A stretch of 64,000 nt of DNA from the NCBI GenBank assembly GCA_020636935.1, contig JACJWW010000005.1, forward strand, positions 61,950 to 125,949, written 5' to 3'. This DNA comes from Nocardioidaceae bacterium (GTDB lineage Bacteria > Actinomycetota > Actinomycetes > Propionibacteriales > Nocardioidaceae). The position numbers and the translations under genes were made by a program. Shown here in pieces: positions 42,439 to 52,125 of the stretch (positions are counted from its first letter, which is position 1; the number at the start of each line of letters is the position of its first letter). Below the pieces are notes generated by a model. The model searched no databases. It was not told where the DNA came from and saw nothing but the letters and a program-made list of their open reading frames with translations.

Positions 42439-43609
42439 GTACTTCCTGATCTTCCTGGTGGCTGCTGTGGTCAGCTACCTGTTGTGTGTCTTTGCCCGCG
42501 AGCTCGCTTCTCGTTTGGGGGCGGTCGCTCCGGTGCGAGATCGCGATGTGCACTCGATCCCGATCCCGTATTTCGGTGGCGTGGCCATGCTCGGTGGTCT
42601 GGGGGCGGGCGTCTTGCTCGGACATCACCTGCCCTTCTTGAGCAAAGCCCAATCGGCTGTCTTCCACGACTCGGGAGTTGTGTTGATCGCGGGGGCCATG
42701 ATCTGCGTCGTTGGAGTCGTTGACGACCTGATCGAGCTGGACGCACTCACCAAACTCGGCGGTCAGATCGTGGCAGCGGCATTCATGGTGCTCAATGGCG
42801 TGCAATTCTCGTCGGTCAGCCTGCCGTGGGTGGGTCAGTTCGTGCTCGACCCCACGCAGGCGGTGCTGTTGACGATGTTGATGGTGGTCGGCACGGTCAA
42901 CGCAGTCAACTTCGTCGATGGGCTGGATGGTCTTGCGGCGGGCGTGGTGTTGATTGGGTCGGTCGCGTTCTTCTTGTTTGCCTATCGCCTCGCGTCGATA
43001 AATGGCGAGACGCTCGCCCTCACTCCGGCTCTGCTCTGCGCGGCGATGGGGGGTGCTTGTGCGGGTTTCTTGCCGCACAACTTCTTTCCGGCCCGGATCT
43101 TCATGGGTGACTCGGGCTCGATGCTTCTAGGTCTGGTGCTTTCGGGATCAGCATTGACCTTGACCGGGCAGTTCTCCGTGGTGCAGGTCTCCAGCGGCAC
43201 GAGTGGTCTGCCCTTGCTGGCCACCTTTATCCCGATCCTGTTGCCGGCGGCGATCTTGGTGGTGCCACTATCCGATCTGGTGTTGGCCGTCGTACGCCGT
43301 ACCCGAAGGGGCCTGCCCTTCTATCACCCCGACAAGGAGCATCTACATCACCGACTCCTTGAGATCGGTCACTCGCAAAGACGAGCGGTCTTGATCATCT
43401 GGCTTTGGTCGGGGCTGATCGCCTTTGGCGCGGTGCTCTTGAGCTTGTATTCCGGGCCCATGGTGTGGGGGGCGGTGCTACTGGTCTTCTTGATCAATGT
43501 CGCCCTCACGTTCTTGCTGCCCAGACTGGAGTCGAAGACGCTCGATGGGCCAGCGGAGGTCGAAGCTGAGATTGTCGATCCGCAACGCGTGCGTGATCAG
43601 TCTCGCTAG
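42431..43609 (+). CDS. wecA: Undecaprenyl/decaprenyl-phosphate GlcNAc-1-phosphate transferase
   Basis: The 392-residue membrane enzyme has about 11 helices and starts lipid-linked glycan synthesis (arabinogalactan linker or teichoic acid type). The MraY/WecA motifs are VVDDLIELDAL, the NFVDGLDGLAAG Asp cluster, FMGDSGSM and the HLHHRL histidine motif. Its place just before the ATP synthase genes matches mycobacterial rfe (Rv1302). ATG 42431 overlaps the previous gene by 8 bases. Confidence 0.93.
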   Translation: MREYFLIFLVAAVVSYLLCVFARELASRLGAVAPVRDRDVHSIPIPYFGGVAMLGGLGAGVLLGHHLPFLSKAQSAVFHDSGVVLIAGAMICVVGVVDDLIELDALTKLGGQIVAAAFMVLNGVQFSSVSLPWVGQFVLDPTQAVLLTMLMVVGTVNAVNFVDGLDGLAAGVVLIGSVAFFLFAYRLASINGETLALTPALLCAAMGGACAGFLPHNFFPARIFMGDSGSMLLGLVLSGSALTLTGQFSVVQVSSGTSGLPLLATFIPILLPAAILVVPLSDLVLAVVRRTRRGLPFYHPDKEHLHHRLLEIGHSQRRAVLIIWLWSGLIAFGAVLLSLYSGPMVWGAVLLVFLINVALTFLLPRLESKTLDGPAEVEAEIVDPQRVRDQSR

Positions 43610-43696
43610 TTCACGATTGGCTTGACCAGCTGACTTTGTGCTAGTTTTCACAAGCTCCCTCAGAGCCTCTGACACCGAACCAACAAGGCCGCCCAA

Positions 43697-44215
43697 ATGA
43701 CGACCAGCACCACTGTCCAGCCCCATGGAGGGCGTGCAGATGTTGCCACGAGTGTCTGTGTCAAAGCGATCAAGTTCACCTTGTTCACGACCATCGCGGT
43801 CTGCTCTGCAATGGCCCTGATCGCGCTCGTTTCGGCTGGCTCAGAGGCGCTCAATGCCGTCCTGATGGCAGGCACGATCCTCGTCGTCGTCTTTGGGCCA
43901 GGACTTGCCGCAGTCACAATGGTCAGCCGGGTCAGTCCCCCTGCCACTTTGCTGGTGGGGCTGATGACATATGTCTTGCAGATGGTGGTCTTGGTGGTGA
44001 TGCTTCAGCGCCTGGCGGCCAGTGATTGGCTGCACGGACGCGTGGATCCCAGCTGGCTCGGCGCGACCCTGATCGCGGTTGCACTTGCCTGCACAGTGGC
44101 CTTGATCACGGTGTCGCTCAGGTCGCGAATCCCCGCCTTTGCGCCGACTGCTCTTGACCTTCCTGTTCCCAAGGTGTCAGACCTGTCCCAGACCGGGACC
44201 GGGGGTACGCCGTGA
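43697..44215 (+). CDS. Small membrane protein before the ATP synthase operon
   Basis: The 172-residue protein has four hydrophobic helices (about 25-47, 52-75, 84-103, 122-141) and a soluble Pro-rich tail. Position and topology resemble AtpI-like subunit-I proteins (compare Rv1303), but the sequence does not prove it. TAGTTT about 60 bases upstream may be part of an operon promoter. Confidence 0.7.
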   Translation: MTTSTTVQPHGGRADVATSVCVKAIKFTLFTTIAVCSAMALIALVSAGSEALNAVLMAGTILVVVFGPGLAAVTMVSRVSPPATLLVGLMTYVLQMVVLVVMLQRLAASDWLHGRVDPSWLGATLIAVALACTVALITVSLRSRIPAFAPTALDLPVPKVSDLSQTGTGGTP

Positions 44216-44233
44216 CCCGAACGGACTGCTATT

Positions 44234-44503
44234 GTGCGCAATGCAATGCGGAAGGACCCAGCCCCATCACCGGGCGGCGATCCCTGGATCGTGGTCAGTC
44301 ATCTGATCGCCGGTGTAGCCCTCTACGGTTTCGGGGGATGGTTGCTCGATCAGTGGCTCGGGACCACATATGTCGTAGGCATCGGGATCGTCTTCGGTGC
44401 TGCGCTGGGCATTTACCTGACCATCGTCCGGATGTCGCGGACTGAGTCGGGGAAGCGTGCAGGAATGACGGACAAGCAAGAAGAACGACAGGAGAACCAG
44501 TGA
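44234..44503 (+). CDS. AtpZ/AtpI family protein
   Basis: The 89-residue protein has two membrane helices around LIAGVALYGFGGWLLDQWLG and VVGIGIVFGAALGIYLTI, the AtpZ/AtpI signature, and a charged C-terminal tail. The family helps assemble the ATP synthase c-ring or supplies magnesium. GTG 44234 or ATG 44246 could start it. The stop overlaps the atpB start (GTGA). Confidence 0.82.
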   Translation: MRNAMRKDPAPSPGGDPWIVVSHLIAGVALYGFGGWLLDQWLGTTYVVGIGIVFGAALGIYLTIVRMSRTESGKRAGMTDKQEERQENQ

Positions 44504-45327
44504 GCGGGTTGGCATCGCTGATCATCCGGAGTGAAACCTTCACTCCGCCAGGACCGGGCGACTTCAATCTTCCTCCTGTCGGAGGCGGAAGTTCCTGGGA
44601 GTTCCTCGGGCAGCCAATGTTCTGGGGCGCCACCAAGCCGATGTTGCTGGCTTTGATCTCAGTCGTGGTTGTGCTCGTGTTTTTCCGCGCTGCTACCGCC
44701 AAGCGCGCGATGGTGCCCGGCAAGCTGCAGTTCGTCGGTGAGACGAGCTACAACTTCGTTCGCAATACTCTCGGCCGTGATGTGATCGGCAGCCACGACT
44801 TCATGCGCTTCGTGCCGCTGCTGTGCACCTTGTTCTTCTTCATCGTGGTCAACAACTACTTCGGCGTCATTCCGATGTTGCAGTTCCCGACCATGTCGCG
44901 AATTGGCTATCCGATGGGTCTGGCGATCATCGCTTGGCTGGTCTACAACGGAGCAGGCATCAAGAAGCACGGCTTCTTTGGCTATCTCAAGCTCCAGACC
45001 GTCCCCAGTGGGGTGCCATCAGCCATGCTGGTGCTCTTGATCCCGCTCGAGTTCTTGTCCAATATCATCGTGCGTCCGGTCACGCTGATGCTCCGTTTGT
45101 TTGCCAACCTTTTCGCCGGACACCTCCTGCTCCTGCTCTTCGCCTTGGGTGGCGAATTCCTGCTCCTTCATGGTGAAGGCCTGATTGCAAAGCCCGGCGG
45201 TGTCGTGGCCTTGATCATGTTCTTCTTGATCTCAGGACTGGAGTTGTTGGTCTACTTCCTGCAGGCCTTCGTCTTCACCATCTTGACTGCCCTCTACATC
45301 TCCAGTGCCGTCGCCGACGAGCACTGA
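44500..45327 (+). CDS. atpB: F1Fo ATP synthase subunit a
   Basis: The 275-residue Fo subunit forms the proton half-channels beside the c-ring. The essential Arg lies in LMLRLFANLFAGHLL, and late membrane helices end in FVFTILTALYISSAVADEH. GTG 44500 is preceded by AGGAG. It begins the order atpB-E-F-H-A-G-D-C. Confidence 0.97.
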   Translation: MSGLASLIIRSETFTPPGPGDFNLPPVGGGSSWEFLGQPMFWGATKPMLLALISVVVVLVFFRAATAKRAMVPGKLQFVGETSYNFVRNTLGRDVIGSHDFMRFVPLLCTLFFFIVVNNYFGVIPMLQFPTMSRIGYPMGLAIIAWLVYNGAGIKKHGFFGYLKLQTVPSGVPSAMLVLLIPLEFLSNIIVRPVTLMLRLFANLFAGHLLLLLFALGGEFLLLHGEGLIAKPGGVVALIMFFLISGLELLVYFLQAFVFTILTALYISSAVADEH

Positions 45328-45378
45328 GTCTGACCACACAACTTCATAACGCAATAACAAAACCCGAAAGGATCCATC

Positions 45379-45624
45379 GTGGAACTCATCCACTTCGCCC
45401 TCAACCTGATCACGCTTGCTGTCTCCGGCAACATGAACATGGTCGGCTACGGCCTGGCCGCGATTGGCCCAGGTGTGGGCATCGGCCTCATCTTCGCCGC
45501 ATACATCCAAGGCACCGCTCGCCAGCCTGAGGCACAAGGTCGCCTCCAGGTGATCGCATTCATCGGCTTCGCCCTTGCTGAAGCTCTCGCGATCATCGGC
45601 ATCGGTCTGGCCTTCGCACTCTGA
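45379..45624 (+). CDS. atpE: F1Fo ATP synthase subunit c
   Basis: The 81-residue two-helix protein forms the rotor ring. The first helix holds GYGLAAIGPGVGIGLIF, the polar loop is RQPEAQGRL, and the proton-carrying Glu is E68 in FALAEALAIIG. A proton- rather than sodium-type site is likely. GTG start with GAAAGGA upstream. Confidence 0.97.
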   Translation: MELIHFALNLITLAVSGNMNMVGYGLAAIGPGVGIGLIFAAYIQGTARQPEAQGRLQVIAFIGFALAEALAIIGIGLAFAL

Positions 45625-45650
45625 TCCACTACTGACGAAGGATCGATCAC

Positions 45651-46205
45651 ATGTACGTAGTACCTCTTTCAGGTGGGGAGAAGCTCAATCCGCTGATCCC
45701 GCACCCGGTCGAGATCGTTCTCGCAGTGGTGTTCTTCGGGGTGCTCTACTTCGCATTCAAGAAGTGGTTCGTGCCCGCGTTCGAAGAGATCCACGCCGAG
45801 CGCACTGCGGCGATCGAGGGTGGCCTGCAGGCTGCCGCGACCAAGCAGGCCGAGGTTGACGCCAAACTGGCCGTGCTCGAACAACAGTTGAGCGAAGCGC
45901 GCCATGAGGCTGCTCGGATCCGAGACGAAGCTCGCGAGCAAGGTGACGCGATCGTGGCTGAGGCTCGTGAGCAGGCTCAGTCAGAGGCATCACGGATTGT
46001 CGAGCACGGCAAGACCCAGATCGAGGCAGAGCGCCAGCAGGCGGTCACCTCATTGCGTGCTGAAGTAGGCACTTTGGCCACCTCATTGGCCGGCCGGATC
46101 GTTGGCGAGAGCCTCGACGATGACGAGCGTTCGGCCCGTGTGGTCGATCGCTTCTTGGCTGATCTTGAGGCCCACAACGCAACCGCGTCAGGGGCACAGA
46201 GCTGA
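45651..46205 (+). CDS. atpF: F1Fo ATP synthase subunit b
   Basis: The 184-residue protein has one N-terminal membrane helix (~20-40, EIVLAVVFFGVLYFAF). A long charged coiled coil (EARHEAARIRDEAREQGD) forms the peripheral stalk. It is a separate gene, unlike the mycobacterial b-delta fusion. Its stop overlaps the atpH start (TGATG). Confidence 0.95.
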   Translation: MYVVPLSGGEKLNPLIPHPVEIVLAVVFFGVLYFAFKKWFVPAFEEIHAERTAAIEGGLQAAATKQAEVDAKLAVLEQQLSEARHEAARIRDEAREQGDAIVAEAREQAQSEASRIVEHGKTQIEAERQQAVTSLRAEVGTLATSLAGRIVGESLDDDERSARVVDRFLADLEAHNATASGAQS

Positions 46206-47005
46206 TGTCATTTCGTGGTGCATCCGCAGACGCATTCGCGGCGCTGAGCGACAAGCTCGGCGCTGTGGATGCAGCTTCGGTGGCAGCAGTGGCTGACGAC
46301 CTCTTCAAGTTGGCCACGGTGCTTCGTGAAGAGCCGAGCCTGCGCCGGGTCGCGACAGATGTGTCCACCGAGGCTGCGGCCAAGCAGGGCTTGGTGCGTG
46401 ACATCTTCAACGGCAAGGTCAGTGCAGACGCGCTTGACCTCCTGGCTGAAGCTGTTGGTCGGCGTTGGACTCGCGCCCGCGACCTGGCCGACGCCTTGGA
46501 GCAGCTGGGCGTGATCGCGGTCGCCAAGTCATCCGGTGAGGATGATCGGTTGGCCACGGAGCTCTTCGAAGTAACCCAACTGGTTGAGCACAACGACGAG
46601 CTGCGTGGAGCGCTTTCGGATCCAGTGCGCTCAGCTGCAGACAAGGCGGCGTTGTTGCGAGACCTGCTGGACGGCAAGGCGATGCCGGCAACGGTGCGGC
46701 TGGCCCAGCAGGCCACCTCCGGTAGCCATCGCACTGTCGGTGCGGCCTTGAATGCATACCAATTGGTCGCAGCCTCCGTGAAGGGCCAGGGTGTGGCAAA
46801 GGTGCGCGTCGCCAGGCCGCTTGGTGATGGTGAGTTGGCCAGGCTCAACGAAGCGCTGCGCACGCAGTACGGCCAAGACATCCATCTCGACGTGATCGTT
46901 GATCCGCAGATCCTCGGCGGCATGCGCGTCGAAATCGGTGACGACGTCATCGACGGCACAGTGTCTTCACGACTCGAAGATGCACACAGAAAACTCGTCG
47001 GCTGA
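46205..47005 (+). CDS. atpH: F1Fo ATP synthase subunit delta
   Basis: At 266 residues this delta subunit is longer than the ~180 of E. coli, as in other actinobacteria. The extra part is N-terminal, and the conserved OSCP-like end includes LLDGKAMPATVRLA and the IDDTVSSRLED-type segment DDVIDGTVSSRLED. It joins the stalk to F1. Coupled to atpF by overlap. Confidence 0.95.
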   Translation: MSFRGASADAFAALSDKLGAVDAASVAAVADDLFKLATVLREEPSLRRVATDVSTEAAAKQGLVRDIFNGKVSADALDLLAEAVGRRWTRARDLADALEQLGVIAVAKSSGEDDRLATELFEVTQLVEHNDELRGALSDPVRSAADKAALLRDLLDGKAMPATVRLAQQATSGSHRTVGAALNAYQLVAASVKGQGVAKVRVARPLGDGELARLNEALRTQYGQDIHLDVIVDPQILGGMRVEIGDDVIDGTVSSRLEDAHRKLVG

Positions 47006-47059
47006 GCCGGCATCAATCAGGCAGAACTTTTCAAGGAAGTAGAGAGTAGGGATCAGGTA

Positions 47060-48697
47060 ATGACGGAGCTTTCGATCCGCCCGGAGGAGATCCGGGACGC
47101 GCTCCAGCGCTTCGTGGCTGACTACAAGCCCGAAGCGGCGAGCAAGGAAGAAGTCGGCACGGTTGCTGAGGCTGGCGACGGCATCGCCCGCGTCGCCGGT
47201 CTGCCTTCGGCCATGGCCAACGAGTTGCTCGAGTTTGAAGACGGCACCCTCGGTATCGCCCTCAACCTGGACACCCGCGAAATCGGCGTCGTGATCCTGG
47301 GCGACTTCGAAGGTATCGAAGAGGGTCAGTCGGTGCGCCGTACCGGACAGATCCTGTCGGTGCCCGTGGGTGATGGCTTCATGGGGCGCGTCGTTGACCC
47401 CCTCGGCAAGCCGATCGACGGTCTCGGCGAGATCGAGTCGACCGATCGTCGTGCTCTCGAACTCCAGGCCCCCACGGTGATGCAGCGCAAGTCGGTGCAC
47501 GAGCCGCTGGCAACCGGGATCAAGGCCATCGACTCGATGACCCCGATCGGTCGCGGCCAGCGCCAGTTGATCATTGGTGACCGCGCCACCGGCAAGACCA
47601 CCATCGCGATCGACACGATCATCAACCAGAAGCAGAACTGGGACTCCGGTGACCCGGACAAGCAGGTGCGCTGCATCTATGTCGCGATCGGTCAGAAGGG
47701 CTCCACGATCGCTGCTGTGCGCGGCGCTCTCGAAGAGTCCGGCGCCCTCGAATACACCACGATCGTCGCGGCGCCTGCCTCTGACAGCGCCGGCTTCAAG
47801 TACCTCGCCCCCTACACCGGCTCGGCAATCGGCCAGCACTGGATGTACGACGGCAAGCATGTCTTGATCGTCTTTGACGACCTCACCAAGCAGGCCGAGG
47901 CCTATCGCGCGGTGTCTTTGCTGCTGCGTCGCCCACCGGGTCGCGAGGCCTACCCAGGCGATGTCTTCTACTTGCACAGCCGTCTGCTCGAGCGTTGCGC
48001 CAAGCTCTCCGATGACATCGGTCACGGCTCGATGACCGGGCTGCCGATCATCGAGACCAAGGCCAACGACGTGTCGGCCTATATCCCGACCAATGTCATC
48101 TCGATCACCGACGGCCAGATCTTCTTGCAGTCGGATCTGTTCGCGGCCAACCAGCGCCCCGCCATTGACGTGGGCGTGTCGGTGTCGCGTGTTGGTGGCG
48201 CGGCCATGACCAAGGCCATGAAGGCAGTGACTGGTTCTCTCAAGGTTGACCTGGCGCAGTTCCGTGCCATGGAGGCCTTCGCGATGTTCGCCTCCGATCT
48301 GGATGCTGCTTCGCGTCAGCAGTTGGATCGTGGCTCCCGTCTGATGGCACTGCTCAAGCAGCCTGCCTATTCGCCGTATCCGCTCGATGAGATGGTCTGC
48401 TCGCTGTGGTTGGGCACCACCGGTCGCCTTGATCGCGTGCCCACCGACGATGTGCTCCGCTTTGAGCATGAATTCCTCGACTACCTACGCCGCTCTCACG
48501 CTGGCATCTTGGCTGGCATCCGTGAGACCGAGAAGTTCGAGGATGAGGCCGGCCTCGAGGCTGCATACGACAGCTTCCTGGATCAGTTCGAGACCTCTGA
48601 TGGCAAGTCCATCAAGCCGGGCACCGAGGCAAAGGCTGAAGCTCTCGAGGACGACGAGGTCGAACAAGAGCAGATCAAGATCCAGAAGCGGGGCTGA
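47060..48697 (+). CDS. atpA: F1Fo ATP synthase subunit alpha
   Basis: The 545-residue non-catalytic nucleotide-binding subunit has the P-loop GDRATGKT, the VDPLGKPIDG turn and the arginine-finger region SVSRVGGAA. The C-terminal tail is extended and acidic (EALEDDEVEQEQIK), as in many actinobacteria, where the tail limits ATP hydrolysis in mycobacteria. Confidence 0.98.
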   Translation: MTELSIRPEEIRDALQRFVADYKPEAASKEEVGTVAEAGDGIARVAGLPSAMANELLEFEDGTLGIALNLDTREIGVVILGDFEGIEEGQSVRRTGQILSVPVGDGFMGRVVDPLGKPIDGLGEIESTDRRALELQAPTVMQRKSVHEPLATGIKAIDSMTPIGRGQRQLIIGDRATGKTTIAIDTIINQKQNWDSGDPDKQVRCIYVAIGQKGSTIAAVRGALEESGALEYTTIVAAPASDSAGFKYLAPYTGSAIGQHWMYDGKHVLIVFDDLTKQAEAYRAVSLLLRRPPGREAYPGDVFYLHSRLLERCAKLSDDIGHGSMTGLPIIETKANDVSAYIPTNVISITDGQIFLQSDLFAANQRPAIDVGVSVSRVGGAAMTKAMKAVTGSLKVDLAQFRAMEAFAMFASDLDAASRQQLDRGSRLMALLKQPAYSPYPLDEMVCSLWLGTTGRLDRVPTDDVLRFEHEFLDYLRRSHAGILAGIRETEKFEDEAGLEAAYDSFLDQFETSDGKSIKPGTEAKAEALEDDEVEQEQIKIQKRG

Positions 48698-48743
48698 TCT
48701 GAGTTGTTCGCAAAGCAAATGATCGAAGGGGAGGTGAGCACCG

Positions 48744-49664
48744 ATGGCTGCATCACTGCGTGAATATCGCGCACGGATCAAGTCGACCGAGTCGACCAAG
48801 AAGATCACGCGCGCCATGGAGCTCATCGCCGCCTCGCGGATCATCAAGGCTCAGCAGCGGGCTCAGGCGGCAGCGCCTTATGCCCGCGAGTTGACCCGCG
48901 CGGTGTCGGCGGTGGCGTCCTACTCCAATGTCGACCATGCCCTGATCACCGAGCCAGAGAAGTCCAACCACGCCTCGATCTTGCTGGTCGCCAGCGATCG
49001 CGGGTTGGCTGGAGCCTATTCCTCCAGCGTGATCAAGGAGACCGAGCGGTTGATCGAGCGCCTTCGTGACGAAGGCAAGACTGAGGTCAGCCTGTATGTC
49101 TCCGGTCGCAAGGCCGAGTCATATTTCAAGTTCCGCAATCGCGTGATCGTCAAGACTTGGGCGGGTCATTCTGACCAACCCAACTTCGACGTAGCCCGCG
49201 AAATGGCTGACACCCTCATCGAGGCCTTTGTGGCCGAAGAGGGCGAGCACGAGCACGCGACCCACGAAGTGCATGTTGTCTACACGCGCTTCAAGTCGAT
49301 GCTCGTGCAGGAGCCGGTTGCCTTGCGTCTGCTCCCACTTGAGGTTGTGGAAGACGATTCGCCGCCCGCTCCCGAAGACGTGCTGCCGCTCTATGAGTTC
49401 GAGCCGTCAGCAGCCGAGGTATTGGACTCGCTCCTGCCGAAATATGTGCAGAGCCGGGTCTTCTTCGCACTCCTGCAAGCAGCAGCATCGGAGCTCGCTG
49501 CTCGTCAGAAGGCGATGAAGTCCGCGACGGACAATGCCGAAGAGCTCATCAAGAAATTCACCCGTATCGCCAACCAGGCACGCCAGGCTGGCATCACCCA
49601 AGAAATCAGCGAAATCGTGGGTGGCGTGAACGCGCTTGCCGACGCCACCGCAGCCAGCGAATAA
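48744..49664 (+). CDS. atpG: F1Fo ATP synthase subunit gamma
   Basis: The 306-residue central stalk subunit has the N-terminal coiled-coil helix (RARIKSTESTKKITRAMELI), SDRGLAGAYSSSV, and the C-terminal helix that turns within alpha3beta3. The GGGGAGG site precedes the ATG. Confidence 0.97.
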   Translation: MAASLREYRARIKSTESTKKITRAMELIAASRIIKAQQRAQAAAPYARELTRAVSAVASYSNVDHALITEPEKSNHASILLVASDRGLAGAYSSSVIKETERLIERLRDEGKTEVSLYVSGRKAESYFKFRNRVIVKTWAGHSDQPNFDVAREMADTLIEAFVAEEGEHEHATHEVHVVYTRFKSMLVQEPVALRLLPLEVVEDDSPPAPEDVLPLYEFEPSAAEVLDSLLPKYVQSRVFFALLQAAASELAARQKAMKSATDNAEELIKKFTRIANQARQAGITQEISEIVGGVNALADATAASE

Positions 49665-49677
49665 GTGAGTGAGAGAA

Positions 49678-51141
49678 ATGACTGCCACTGTTGAGGAAAG
49701 CACCCAGAACAAGGCCGGTGGCACCGGCCGCATCGCCCGGGTGATCGGCCCGGTCGTGGACGTGGAGTTCCCGACCGACTCGATGCCCGACATCTACAAC
49801 AAGCTTGAGGTCAATCTCGAGCTCGAGGGTGAGGCCAAGGTCCTCTCTCTTGAAGTTGCCCAGCACATTGGCGACGGCATGGTCCGCGCCATTTCGCTGC
49901 AGCCCACCGACGGACTCGTCCGTGGGGCCCAGGTCAGTGACACCGGCGGCCCGATCAGCGTCCCGGTTGGTGACATCACCAAGGGGCACGTCTTCAACGC
50001 ACTCGGCGAGTGCCTCAACCTCGAAGAGGGCGAGAAATACGAAGTCAACGAGCGTTGGGGCATCCACCGCAAGGCACCGGCCTTCGACCAGCTTGAGTCC
50101 AAGACCCAGATGTTCGAGACCGGCATCAAGGTCATCGACTTGCTCACCCCCTATGTGCAGGGCGGCAAGATCGGCTTGTTCGGTGGCGCTGGAGTGGGCA
50201 AGACCGTGCTCATCCAGGAGATGATCGCCCGTGTGGCCAAGGACCACGGTGGCGTGTCGGTGTTCGCCGGAGTCGGCGAGCGCACCCGTGAGGGCAACGA
50301 CTTGATCGTCGAAATGGAAGAGGCCGGCGTCATCGGTCAGACCGCACTCGTGTTCGGTCAGATGGATGAGCCGCCCGGCACGCGTCTGCGCGTGGCCTTG
50401 TCAGCGTTGACCATGGCGGAGTACTTCCGCGATGTGCAAAAGCAGGACGTGCTGCTCTTCATCGACAACATCTTCCGCTTCACCCAGGCAGGCTCTGAAG
50501 TGTCCACCCTGTTGGGTCGGATGCCTTCAGCTGTGGGCTACCAGCCCAACCTGGCTGACGAGATGGGTGTGTTGCAGGAACGGATCACCTCGACCCGCGG
50601 TCACTCGATCACCTCAATGCAGGCGATCTACGTGCCGGCTGATGACTACACCGACCCGGCACCGGCGACTACCTTCGCCCACTTGGATGCCACCACGGAG
50701 TTGTCTCGTGAGATTGCCTCGCTCGGTATCTACCCGGCCGTGGACCCGCTGACTTCCACCTCACGGATCCTCGACCCGCAGTACATCGGCAAGGACCACT
50801 ACGAGTGTGCAATCCGGATCAAGCAGATCTTGCAGCGCAACAAGGAACTCCAAGACATCATCGCGATCCTCGGTGTCGACGAGCTTTCTGAAGAAGACAA
50901 GATCATCGTGTCCCGTGCTCGCCGGATCCAGCGCTTCCTGAGCCAGAACACCTATGTTGCCAAGCAGTTCACCGGTATCGAAGGGTCGACCGTCCCGGTC
51001 AAGGACACCATCGAGGCCTTCAACAAGATTGCAGACGGTGAGTACGACCACGTGGCTGAGCAGGCCTTCTTCATGTGCGGCGGTCTTGATGACGTCGAGA
51101 AGAAGTGGAAGGAAATCCAGGAGCAGACGGGCCAGGCCTGA
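49678..51141 (+). CDS. atpD: F1Fo ATP synthase subunit beta
   Basis: The 487-residue catalytic subunit has the P-loop GGAGVGKTVL, GERTREGNDL with the catalytic Glu, and the Walker B strand VLLFIDNIFRF. I chose ATG 49678 (MTATVEEST) over GTG 49669, since GAGAGA lies just before it. The stop overlaps atpC (TGATG). Confidence 0.98.
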   Translation: MTATVEESTQNKAGGTGRIARVIGPVVDVEFPTDSMPDIYNKLEVNLELEGEAKVLSLEVAQHIGDGMVRAISLQPTDGLVRGAQVSDTGGPISVPVGDITKGHVFNALGECLNLEEGEKYEVNERWGIHRKAPAFDQLESKTQMFETGIKVIDLLTPYVQGGKIGLFGGAGVGKTVLIQEMIARVAKDHGGVSVFAGVGERTREGNDLIVEMEEAGVIGQTALVFGQMDEPPGTRLRVALSALTMAEYFRDVQKQDVLLFIDNIFRFTQAGSEVSTLLGRMPSAVGYQPNLADEMGVLQERITSTRGHSITSMQAIYVPADDYTDPAPATTFAHLDATTELSREIASLGIYPAVDPLTSTSRILDPQYIGKDHYECAIRIKQILQRNKELQDIIAILGVDELSEEDKIIVSRARRIQRFLSQNTYVAKQFTGIEGSTVPVKDTIEAFNKIADGEYDHVAEQAFFMCGGLDDVEKKWKEIQEQTGQA

Positions 51142-51536
51142 TGAGTGACGACGTACTCAATGTGGAGTTGGTCGCGGCCGACCGTCTGGTCTGGTCTGGG
51201 CAGGCTCAGCGAGTGATCGCTCGCACCACTGAGGGCGACGTTGGCATCATGCCCAACCACGCCCCGGTGCTGTCGATCTTGGTAGACGGAGTGGTCGATG
51301 TCTTGACCACTGACGACGAGACTTGGGTTGCAGCGATTGACTCAGGTTTCATCTCGGTGGCCAACAATCGGGTGTCAATCTTGTCTGACAACGCCGAGAT
51401 GGCCCATGACATCGATCTCGAGCAAGCTCGCCAAGAGTTGGCCAGGGCTCAAGATGCCGGTGGTAGCGACGACCAGGCCGAAGCCGCCGTACGGCGTGCC
51501 GAAGCACGAATCCGAGCAGCAGAGCGAGCCAGCTGA
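51141..51536 (+). CDS. atpC: F1Fo ATP synthase subunit epsilon
   Basis: The 131-residue subunit has the N-terminal beta-sandwich (GDVGIMPNHAPVLSIL) and a C-terminal helical hairpin (EQARQELARAQDA, RAEARIRAAER). It ends the operon and regulates rotation. Confidence 0.96.
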   Translation: MSDDVLNVELVAADRLVWSGQAQRVIARTTEGDVGIMPNHAPVLSILVDGVVDVLTTDDETWVAAIDSGFISVANNRVSILSDNAEMAHDIDLEQARQELARAQDAGGSDDQAEAAVRRAEARIRAAERAS

Positions 51537-51645
51537 GCATTATCTGACCAAGGCGGCCGGTCGTCTGAACCACTTGCAACATGCAGGTTGGTTTGGCGGC
51601 TGGCCGTTTGGTCTCTATCCTGACAACTGGATTGATGGGAGAGCA

Positions 51646-52098
51646 GTGGCGGCTATGACGTTGGCATTGGAGTGGTTCTTCGGTGCTCTAGCCGTGCTCT
51701 TGGTCGCCATCATGCTGTGTGGTCTCTATCTGATCCTCAGACGCCGCTTGATCGCCCGCGAGGGTGGCACCTTCGAACTCGCGATGCGGCGGGCAGGATC
51801 GCCCGCGGAGCGGGGCTGGCACTTGGGCCTAGGACGATGTCAGGGGGAGTGCCTGGAGTGGTTCCCGGTCTTTTCGGCCGATCCGCGACCAAAAGGCAAG
51901 TGGCTGCGACATCAGTTGGCGATTGCCGGACAGCGCGACCCACGAGGACTTGAGCTTGAAGCCCTCTATGCCGACAGTGTCGTGGTCAAATGCACGTCGA
52001 CTCAAGGTGAGCTTGAGTTTGCGATGAGCACCAACTCGCTGACCGGCTTTTCATCTTGGTTGGAAGCTGGCCCGCCCGGAACGCCCCGACAGCACTGA
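51646..52098 (+). CDS. DUF2550 membrane-anchored protein
   Basis: The 150-residue protein has one N-terminal helix (EWFFGALAVLLVAIMLCGLY) followed by a soluble domain with RRRLIAREGGTFELAMR, the GWHLGLGR block and WFPVFSADPRPK. It matches DUF2550, found after atpC in mycobacteria (Rv1312). Function unknown. GTG 51646 with GGGAG upstream is preferred; ATG 51655 is an option. Confidence 0.88.
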   Translation: MAAMTLALEWFFGALAVLLVAIMLCGLYLILRRRLIAREGGTFELAMRRAGSPAERGWHLGLGRCQGECLEWFPVFSADPRPKGKWLRHQLAIAGQRDPRGLELEALYADSVVVKCTSTQGELEFAMSTNSLTGFSSWLEAGPPGTPRQH

Positions 52099-52125
52099 AT
52101 CTCACTCGACAACTAGCCCGGTTGG

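Noticed and set aside
46967..48469. A 500-codon antisense frame opposite atpA
   Set aside because: Long antisense frames are expected opposite strongly biased high-GC genes; atpA is certain and the antisense protein matches no family.
52099..52125. TAGCC-CGGTT-GGCTA as a terminator between the DUF2550 gene and cobO
   Set aside because: The stem has only 5 bp and no T-run on either strand.
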